NCBI GenBank assembly: GCA_041623895.1
Contig: JBFJVZ010000105.1
Span: 1-18,796, forward strand
Source of the DNA: JBFJVZ01 sp041623895
GTDB lineage: Bacteria > Planctomycetota > Planctomycetia > Pirellulales > Pirellulaceae
Length of the DNA: 18,796 nucleotides
Reading direction: 5' to 3'
Part shown: piece by piece, positions 7,906 to 14,015 of the stretch
Numbering within the stretch: the first letter of the stretch is position 1
How the letters are laid out: every line of letters begins with the position of its first letter
Made by a program: the position numbers and the translations under genes
The notes under the pieces: generated by a model
What the model saw: only the letters and a program-made list of their open reading frames with translations
Told to the model about the DNA's origin: nothing
Databases searched by the model: none

Positions 7906-10900
7906 TCAGTTTTCGAGCCAGGCTTTCACCGCCGACGCGTCCGGCAGATCGGCTTGGCGGAATTTGGTGATGCGGCCGTCTGAATCGTCATACAGCAGCA
8001 TCGTGGCTGTGGTCAGGTCAGAGGCCAGCGGCGAATCGATCAAGGTTGATGAATCGGTGGCGTTCAAGCGACCCAGAATGCGCAGCTCCAGATCGTGATG
8101 GGAAGCACGCGGCAGCCAACGTCCGAATGTCTCTGCGCCACCGCAGGAAAGCAGTGTAAACACGTTCGCACTGGGGCCGTCGCGGAGCACGTCACGGAGC
8201 GCGCTGGCGCCGCTGCCACCACTGGCCGCCGAATCGAGTGAAAAATTGAAGCTGTCGTCTTGCCGGAAATCCCGGAATCGTTCCAGCGGCTCGACGATCA
8301 AAAGAATCGGCGGCGCCTGCGATTCATCGCCGCGCTGCTTGACCACATCCGCCAGCTCCAACATTCGCTTTTCACTATCGCGTGGTTTCACGGATTCAAT
8401 CTTCACGCCCACTTGCTCCAGCCAGGGAACCACCGACGGTGCGTCATCGACACGTGAACCATCAAAATAGACGACTTGCAGTTCGGGCTGCGATTTTGCG
8501 AAGGCCGAAACCATCGCGGCGATCACGCCACCACGGGCGTCCGATGGAGAAATCAGGAGGATGTTGCGTCCAGCATTGCGGGTCAGTTCGACAGCCAGGG
8601 GCGGGCCAATTTCGACGGATTCGCCAAGCAGACCGCGGAAGCCGGAGGTTGTTTCTGTTTCACCGCGAATTGCTGAATTCGCCATCGCGGCCGACCAGCG
8701 GCAGGGCCGATTGCCCTCGAAGACCACGGGTGGATCAAGCCCATCGGCGTAAGCTTTATCTCTGGCTGCGATTGACTGCAGCATTTCGTGATGGCGTTTG
8801 GAGGCAAGCCAGGCCACTTGAAAGGGTTGGTTGCCTTCGACCAGTCCGCCGGCGTCGTTATAGATCGCTTCACCCGGCCGGCTGATCAATCGTGCCGCCG
8901 TGTTGTCGTCCGAAAGTATCAAAGCCGCATCGGATTCACTGCACTGCAAGGCAATGCGAACCGCCATTTGTCCCAGTGTCGCCCGCGGCAGCGAGTAGGC
9001 TCCCGCCAAAGACTGGCTGCTCAGAATCACATGCATCCCAAAAGATCGTCCTTGGCGAACCAGCCGATCCAACAGCATCGCGCAATCGCCGGCCAGGCGA
9101 TCATCACGAACGAACAACTCCTGAAATTCGTCGACGACAAGCATGATTCGCGGCAGCGTCTCACCGCTCGCCTTGCGGTATTCGCTTAGCTCTTGGACAC
9201 CGACGGAACGAAATTTTTCGCCTCGCCGCTGCAGTTCAACATCCAATCGTTGCAACACACTACGTCCGAATTCTCGCTCGCTTTCAATCCCGATCACCCG
9301 CGCGTGCGGTACGTTGCTGTCGGCATACGGTTTGAACTCGACGCCCTTTTTGAAGTCCAAGAGATAATAGTGAAGTTGATCGGGACGATAGCGGTAGGCT
9401 CCGGAAGTAATGATCGAATGCAGCAGCGTACTTTTCCCCGAGCCGGTCTTGCCGGCAATCAAAACGTGCTGCCGGACGCCTTCACCAAGATCCAGTGAAA
9501 GAGTTCGGTTGGCTCCTTGGCTGCCAATGGCGATGTCGATTCCATCATCGGTTGATCCTTTGCCCTCAAGCTGCACCGACAGAATGTTGTCCAGCGGAAT
9601 TTCGACTCGCGAAGCTGCCACTGCCGCCGTCCCGACGCGCTGGACCAATTCGTTCCGCATCGATACCGGCGGCGGGGCGGCCGGTTGCAAAGGCAGATGG
9701 TCCAGACCCTCACAGTTCAGTTTCCAAGCTCCCTGCTCATCCACGCTCAAGCCAAGAAGTTTTTTTCCCGATGGCAGCGGCATGTCACTGGGCCAAGACT
9801 TTGACTGATCGCACACCAACACGGTGAAGATACCGCAGCGGAGACCGCTTTCGATTAAGGCCATCAGATACTTGTGCCCGGTTCGCGAAAGTCCCGCCGG
9901 AAATCCGATGGCCGCCACGGCGCGGTACGGTTCGGCCATCGAGCCGGCCAATTCGTTGTAATCTTCGATTCGTTCAAAGCGATCTCGGAGGCTGGATTGC
10001 AACACGTCTTCCACGTGATGGGCAAGCTCGCCCAGCCGCTCTTCGATCTTGTTGTCGGCCGCCCACACACGGTGACCGACCAGCGCCGGGTCGTGGTCCG
10101 CCAAAGCCATGAAACTGGTAAAGTGCTGGCCGCGGCCCAGCGGGTCGATCAACGTCAACTTGGTGCGGCCCGGCGCCACGCCGGTCAATAAACGCCACAA
10201 AATCTGGTGGGCCGCATCGATCGCCTGCCCCATTTGCGCATGGTGCGCGGTAATCAACACGCCACTATGCAATCGGCGATGCAGGACAATCGGCAAGGCA
10301 GAGGGGATTTCGGCGTCGGCCAAGACCTGCGGCAGTTTGGTTGTTGAGCCGTTGGATTCTGCAGTGGCGTTTAGCGCCTGTCTGAGACTGTTTCCAACCT
10401 GTAATTCGGCCACCGGCAAGTAATCAATGCCCGGCGGAGTCTGCACCTTGCCCGCCAAGACTTCCTCCCACGAGGGAAAGTGCTGATGCACTTGAGCCCC
10501 GGCCTGCAGGATGCGGTCCATACCGCCGCTGACGCCCTTTTTCAATCGCATGGACAAGTGGACTAACTCGCGTTGTCGTTCAGCGGCGCTCGTCTGCCGC
10601 CGCTGCTGCAATGACTGGTCCGTCTTGGAAATCTCGTTGGTGATCTCAGCTGCCAGAGCCTCGGCTTGCTCGCGCATCTGGGTCGACGTGGTTTGGAAAT
10701 TCGCTGTGTAAGACTCACCCGCCGCTTTTATTTTTTTCGTCAGCTTGGTTTTTGCCGCTTCCTGTTCAGCATTGATCTGCTTGTCCAGCGCTTCTAATTG
10801 TTCTGTCCTCCAGCGAGTCGCCGCTTCCAGGTGTGCGTCGCGGCGCTGAATCAGTTCGGCGGAAGTTTCATTTGCCAGGTCCGTCGAAATCTTACGTCCG

Positions 10901-11805
10901 GCCGCGGCACACTCTTCCGCTGCTTGGGCGATTCGCTCGGCCTGCGGGTATAATCGCCGCGTCATTTTTCTCAGTGGCCAGAGCAGGATTCCGTAGATGG
11001 TGAATCCGACCACGCCAGCGCCCAGCACACCCGATACCATGGCGACCCAGGGCGGTTTTGGGCCGAAGGCCAAAATACAGGGGATCCAAATGACAACAAA
11101 AACAGCAACCGCGCCGGGAAGATAAAACGAGTCCACGGTTTTGGATGCCGCGCCCGTCTGCATTTCCATAACCGTTTTTTTGCACTTTCGCGAAAGCTTA
11201 AAAATCGTATCGATCGTTTGCTGCACCGATTCGGGCGGCAGCTCCCGCATGTTCTCTTCGGGGCTGGATGCCGGCGGGACTTCCGGCAAGCGATCCAAAC
11301 GGCGAATCGTCAGCGCGCGCGCCCACTCCAGGTCTTCGTGAATCGGACCCAGTGAATCATTGATCTGTTTGATCTCTTTGCGGTTTTGTTCCCCCGGCTG
11401 ATTCTTGCGGTTGTCGTATTGCTGCAAGACCGCCTGCTTACGGGCCTCGACCTTGCGCTGAATCTTGGCCACACCTTCGTCGTGCTTCTTGCGAAAGACT
11501 CCAGCCAGCTTGCCAAGTTCCTTCTCGGTCTTGACGGCAATGGCCTCGTACTGGACCGTCAGTTTTTCCTCTGCGTCGTCCCATTTATCCAACATCTCTC
11601 GACGTTGCTTGCCACAGCCATGTGTGGTGGCGGCGCGAGTATTGGTCAGCGAAGCCTCTTCGATCTCTTTGTCGGTCAAGTGCTTCTGCTGCAAGGTCAC
11701 TTGTTGTTGCACGCACCATTGACAGCGCGCAGCCAAGGCGTCCAACAAACGCTTTTGGCGGTTCGGATGCAGTAATCCTGTCGGACCGACCGATGAATCT
11801 TTCAT
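7906..11805 (-). CDS. Membrane-anchored FtsK/SpoIIIE-family ATPase with coiled coils and three RecA-like modules
   Basis: A 1299-aa predicted inner-membrane ATPase motor for DNA or protein. Residues 40-175 are charged and coiled-coil-like, with a CQWC pair at 28-31 and HGC at 62-64 that could bind metal. Two membrane helices lie at about 229-247 and 254-276, and a second coiled coil at about 283-423. Three RecA-like modules seem to follow. Module 1 (about 500-670) lacks a Walker A. Module 2 (about 735-1005) is canonical: Walker A GKTGSGKST at 785-793, LLDFKKG, Walker B IMLVVDEFQEL with D892/E893, and the RQGRSFGMHVILSSQS block. Module 3 (about 1060-1299) is degenerate, with ISPSDARGG at the Walker A position and ILLIVEP at Walker B. 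Three tandem modules recall EccC/EssC of type VII secretion, but the central membrane hairpin and long coiled coils differ. The ATG at 11805 is preferred because an upstream ATG at 11916 would overlap the small gene by 74 nt. No good Shine-Dalgarno is visible. Confidence 0.93.
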   Translation of the reverse strand: MKDSSVGPTGLLHPNRQKRLLDALAARCQWCVQQQVTLQQKHLTDKEIEEASLTNTRAATTHGCGKQRREMLDKWDDAEEKLTVQYEAIAVKTEKELGKLAGVFRKKHDEGVAKIQRKVEARKQAVLQQYDNRKNQPGEQNRKEIKQINDSLGPIHEDLEWARALTIRRLDRLPEVPPASSPEENMRELPPESVQQTIDTIFKLSRKCKKTVMEMQTGAASKTVDSFYLPGAVAVFVVIWIPCILAFGPKPPWVAMVSGVLGAGVVGFTIYGILLWPLRKMTRRLYPQAERIAQAAEECAAAGRKISTDLANETSAELIQRRDAHLEAATRWRTEQLEALDKQINAEQEAAKTKLTKKIKAAGESYTANFQTTSTQMREQAEALAAEITNEISKTDQSLQQRRQTSAAERQRELVHLSMRLKKGVSGGMDRILQAGAQVHQHFPSWEEVLAGKVQTPPGIDYLPVAELQVGNSLRQALNATAESNGSTTKLPQVLADAEIPSALPIVLHRRLHSGVLITAHHAQMGQAIDAAHQILWRLLTGVAPGRTKLTLIDPLGRGQHFTSFMALADHDPALVGHRVWAADNKIEERLGELAHHVEDVLQSSLRDRFERIEDYNELAGSMAEPYRAVAAIGFPAGLSRTGHKYLMALIESGLRCGIFTVLVCDQSKSWPSDMPLPSGKKLLGLSVDEQGAWKLNCEGLDHLPLQPAAPPPVSMRNELVQRVGTAAVAASRVEIPLDNILSVQLEGKGSTDDGIDIAIGSQGANRTLSLDLGEGVRQHVLIAGKTGSGKSTLLHSIITSGAYRYRPDQLHYYLLDFKKGVEFKPYADSNVPHARVIGIESEREFGRSVLQRLDVELQRRGEKFRSVGVQELSEYRKASGETLPRIMLVVDEFQELFVRDDRLAGDCAMLLDRLVRQGRSFGMHVILSSQSLAGAYSLPRATLGQMAVRIALQCSESDAALILSDDNTAARLISRPGEAIYNDAGGLVEGNQPFQVAWLASKRHHEMLQSIAARDKAYADGLDPPVVFEGNRPCRWSAAMANSAIRGETETTSGFRGLLGESVEIGPPLAVELTRNAGRNILLISPSDARGGVIAAMVSAFAKSQPELQVVYFDGSRVDDAPSVVPWLEQVGVKIESVKPRDSEKRMLELADVVKQRGDESQAPPILLIVEPLERFRDFRQDDSFNFSLDSAASGGSGASALRDVLRDGPSANVFTLLSCGGAETFGRWLPRASHHDLELRILGRLNATDSSTLIDSPLASDLTTATMLLYDDSDGRITKFRQADLPDASAVKAWLEN

Positions 11806-11823
11806 GACAAACGTTGGATAGCC

Positions 11824-11839
11824 AGGGAATCGAATCCCT
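11824..11839. repeat. Short inverted repeat between the small gene and the FtsK-like gene
   Basis: A stem of 5 bp, AGGGA with TCCCT, encloses a 6-nt centre containing TCGA. It lies in the 37-nt gap between the TAG of the small gene (11843) and the ATG of the ATPase gene (11805). On the minus-strand mRNA it would sit about 18 nt before the ATPase start. It could tune expression of the ATPase relative to the small protein, but this is speculative. Confidence 0.35.
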
Positions 11840-11842
11840 ATA

Positions 11843-12103
11843 CTATAACTCGGTCTCAGCGGCTTGATCGTCGGCAAGGATGCGATCGGCTTTACGAACC
11901 GCATCGGTAAACTCATGCAATGCGGCCATGAAACGATTCAAGCTGGGGCCCAAGGAGGAAAGATGTTCCTGCTCAAAGCGGCGGCAGCGATCATCCCGCC
12001 AATCCTCGCGGACGCTGGCCCAGAGACGCGAAAAGTCGACAAAATCACGGCGAAAACGATTCTCAGCGTCAGTCAGCGGACCAAGGTTAAAGGGCATGAC
12101 CAC
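11843..12103 (-). CDS. Small WXG100-like helical protein upstream of the FtsK-like ATPase
   Basis: A protein of at most 86 aa with no recognised name. It is predicted to be almost entirely helical, highly charged, and without signal peptide or membrane segment. Helix 1 spans about 12-34 and helix 2 about 37-77. Trp35 begins WRDDRCRRF, and Phe43 follows eight residues later. ESAT-6-type WXG100 proteins have the same W to aromatic spacing at the turn between two helices, although here the G of WxG is replaced (WRD). The length is in the WXG100 range. No YxxxD/E tail motif is visible. Start choice: GTG at 12103 has GAAGAAG 5 nt upstream, while ATG at 12097 would give 84 aa. The ATPase gene begins 37 nt after the stop. 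By analogy it could be a substrate or adaptor of that ATPase. The WXG100 assignment is inference from size, spacing and context. Confidence 0.8.
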   Translation of the reverse strand: MVMPFNLGPLTDAENRFRRDFVDFSRLWASVREDWRDDRCRRFEQEHLSSLGPSLNRFMAALHEFTDAVRKADRILADDQAAETEL

Positions 12104-12131
12104 TCGTGCTTCTTCAAGATTTGATTTTGGA

Positions 12132-12199
12132 GTAGCGGAACTCGCCCAGAATTTCGCTTGCGTGTGTGAATTGCCGAAAGTCTCGGCGACTTCCGCTAC
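12132..12199. repeat. Intergenic inverted repeat (long hairpin) between the HEAT gene and the small gene
   Basis: Arms of 25 nt face each other around an 18-nt loop, with three mismatches. The outer arm is GTAGCGGAACTCGCC at 12132-12146, matched by GGCGACTTCCGCTAC at 12185-12199. The inner arm is AGAATTTCG matched by CGAAAGTCT. It fills most of the 119-nt gap between two minus-strand genes. The GTAGCGGAAGTCGCC type of sequence looks like a dispersed repeat of Pirellulaceae genomes, by recollection and not by search. It lacks a T-run, so a Rho-independent terminator is unlikely. An mRNA-processing or stability element is possible. Confidence 0.75.
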
Positions 12200-12222
12200 A
12201 GCTTACGCGAGCTTCTAGCTTA

Positions 12223-13758
12223 CTACGGATTGAATGTCCGTAACATCTTTCGCCCCTTGTACAAATTAAACAGATCACCCCCTTGGAGTGGTCTGAGCCT
12301 ACCCGCGGTTGGTTGTTCAATCGTTTCCAGGCTGTCCGTGACGACCAGGCACTCCGTGTCGTCACGAACGCCCTGAAAGATGCCCGCTTGTTCATCCAAA
12401 AAGAATCCCAGCATCAGCGGCTTTAATGATGAGTATCCCATGCGTTCCAGGTGATGTTGGTAGGGGATCATAGCTCGCAATTGAGCATCGTTGAACTGGT
12501 CAGCGGCAACCGTAAAGATCTCTTCGTGCTCGGCATGCCAGCCCGCATAGATCGCATAAATATCGTCGACCGGCAGATCGGCCACGTCGGCCGACAGCGC
12601 GTAAACCGCCGGGCCAACCATGCCGACGTTGCTGTATTTCCTGTCACCGAAACTGTACTCAAATTGCACCAAAAAAACGTCAACTGGGTCATCAAAGCTG
12701 GGCCAGAGGACGCGACGCGAATCGATCACTTCCACGCTGGTCGGCGGCACGCCCATCTGCCCGGGCTGGGTCAGCCAGAGCGCCATCTCCGCTTCCGCCG
12801 TCGCTGTCTCGCTTCGATATTGCTGGTCAATCAAATCACCGAAGCCGAGTTCATCTGCGTAGTGGATCGCACGTAAACGAGCGGCTGGTTCCTCAGCCAA
12901 TTCGAGGAGCCGTTTTTTGCCGAGCTCGTCTCCCAATTTCGCCAGCGCGCCGGCCGCTTCACACTGCACGCGGCGATGGCGAAGTTCGATCGTCTGATTC
13001 AGCTTGCCAATCGAGGATTCGTCGCCAATCAGCGCGACCGCGTCGCAAAGCGAAACCGCTAGCGCAACCGCCTCGCTCAAGGTGTCTTGGACTGACTGGA
13101 CGTCATCACCAAATTCATGCGGATTCTCTTCAAACCGTGCCAAACGATTACTGACCTCGCCCAACAAGTGATTCAGCGCCGGAAGTTGGTCGGCTGCCGG
13201 ATGCTCGCTGATCCTGCCTTCGCGAGTGATATAGTTGGCTACATCCAATACTGGTGAGGCCAGCGATGGATATGGCAAGCAATCGAGTATTTCAGGAAAG
13301 ATGGCTTCGATCGGCCAATCGTTGCGTTGCATCAACGGGCTGATGACTTGGGCTGCCTCGATCCAAGTCTGGGGCGGATCTTTTTTCAGCAACTGAACGA
13401 ACAGCACCAGCGACCGCGGCGTTTGCTGCATCGCCAACAACTGCAACAACAGGTGTCGATTGGGCGTATGCTCGGGAAGGGCAGATTCGATTTGCGGGAT
13501 GACGAGCGGATTCAGACGATCCAGACCCTGCTGGCGGCCCGCGCGAAGCATCAATGTGTGCAGCACGCGAAGCAATCCGCCCACGATGGCAGGATCCGAC
13601 TTTGGCAGGGCCTCTCTCTGGTCGGCAATTTCCGCAGCCAACGCAGCGGCGCTGTCAGGCCCAGCCTGGACAAGCTGCTGTAGCTGGTAGCCGGCCTGCA
13701 CCGGGTCTGCCGATGGACCCAACAACGTGGCAAGACTTTCTGCAATCAATGCTTGCAT
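12223..13758 (-). CDS. HEAT-repeat-like helical protein with a C-terminal mixed alpha/beta domain
   Basis: A 511-aa protein, probably cytoplasmic, since no signal peptide or membrane helix is visible. Residues 1 to about 325 are alpha-helical with HEAT-like repeats, the clearest near 250-300 (HRRVQCEAAGALAKLGDELGKK). HEAT arrays generally act as protein-binding scaffolds. Residues about 335-511 form a different, mixed alpha/beta region rich in aromatic and acidic residues (VLWPSFDDPVDVFLVQFEYSF, AIYAGWHAEHEEIF) that I do not recognise. The reading frame stays open upstream to 13926, but that extension is a translation of the 45-bp repeat array (ARREPRPPAEF three times). The ATG at 13758, preceded by AAGAAGGA, is therefore the better start. 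It is the first gene of the run leading to the small WXG100-like protein and the FtsK-like ATPase, 119 nt upstream of the former. A shared job is inference from gene order. Confidence 0.88.
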   Translation of the reverse strand: MQALIAESLATLLGPSADPVQAGYQLQQLVQAGPDSAAALAAEIADQREALPKSDPAIVGGLLRVLHTLMLRAGRQQGLDRLNPLVIPQIESALPEHTPNRHLLLQLLAMQQTPRSLVLFVQLLKKDPPQTWIEAAQVISPLMQRNDWPIEAIFPEILDCLPYPSLASPVLDVANYITREGRISEHPAADQLPALNHLLGEVSNRLARFEENPHEFGDDVQSVQDTLSEAVALAVSLCDAVALIGDESSIGKLNQTIELRHRRVQCEAAGALAKLGDELGKKRLLELAEEPAARLRAIHYADELGFGDLIDQQYRSETATAEAEMALWLTQPGQMGVPPTSVEVIDSRRVLWPSFDDPVDVFLVQFEYSFGDRKYSNVGMVGPAVYALSADVADLPVDDIYAIYAGWHAEHEEIFTVAADQFNDAQLRAMIPYQHHLERMGYSSLKPLMLGFFLDEQAGIFQGVRDDTECLVVTDSLETIEQPTAGRLRPLQGGDLFNLYKGRKMLRTFNP

Positions 13759-13778
13759 TCCTTCTTGTGCGATTTTTT

Positions 13779-13997
13779 GCGGGAGGGCGAATGCTGCGGG
13801 AGGGCGAGGCTCCCGCCGAGCCGAGTTATGAAGAAATTCCGCGGGAGGGCGAGGTTCCCGCCGAGCCGAGTTATGAAAAAATTCCGCGGGAGGGCGAGGC
13901 TCCCGCCGAGCCCAGTTACCAATCATTCCGCGGGAGGGCGAGGCTCCCGCCGAGCCGAGTTAGGCGATTCGTGGCTCAGCAGGAGCTTCGCCCTCCC
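13779..13997. repeat. 45-bp tandem repeat array with a truncated first copy and an inverted last copy
   Basis: Four direct units start at 13796, 13841, 13886 and 13930 (spacing 45, 45, 44). A 17-nt truncated copy lies at 13779-13795, and an inverted copy of the core at 13973-13997. Each unit contains its own hairpin, GCGGGAG, 7-nt loop, CTCCCGC, followed by a CGAGCCGAGTTA-type linker ending in TTCC. The period is a multiple of three, so both strands stay open. The plus strand reads REGEAPAEPSYE-like peptides and the minus strand ARREPRPPAEF, which is a source of false ORFs. This GEAPAEP-encoding repeat is familiar from planctomycete genomes (recollection). Confidence 0.9.
13932..13997 (-). 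promoter_or_regulatory. Long hairpin downstream of the DUF1501 gene
   Basis: The last direct unit (13932-13956) and the inverted copy (13973-13997) form a 25-bp stem with a 16-nt loop, beginning 18 nt after the DUF1501 stop. In minus-strand RNA the three differences become two G-U wobbles and one A-C mismatch. In plus-strand RNA they become one wobble and two C-A mismatches. The structure is thus more stable in the transcript of the upstream genes. No T-run follows, so it may stabilise the 3' end or cause pausing; it is not a textbook terminator. Confidence 0.5.
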
Positions 13998-14015
13998 ATA
14001 AAAACCTGGCGATCG

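Noticed and set aside
7906..11805. Cell-division FtsK (ftsK) assignment
   Set aside because: It lacks the four-helix N-terminal membrane domain and the C-terminal gamma (KOPS-reading) domain. The module organisation and coiled coils are different.
11820..11842. tRNA T-arm look-alike (GGGAATCGAATCCC) suggesting a tRNA or attachment-site remnant
   Set aside because: The loop length is wrong for a T-arm, and no acceptor, D or anticodon arms can be found on either side.
11806..11916. Longer start for the FtsK-like ATPase at 11916
   Set aside because: It would overlap the small gene by 74 nt and adds a Pro-rich segment unlike the coiled coil that follows.
13759..13926. N-terminal extension of the HEAT protein
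   Set aside because: The 56 extra residues are three copies of a repeat-encoded peptide. An internal ATG at 13758 with an AAGAAGGA upstream is a better start.
13779..13997. Possible CRISPR array
   Set aside because: The 45-bp units are near-identical along their whole length with no variable spacers, they contain internal hairpins, one copy is inverted, and no cas genes are present.
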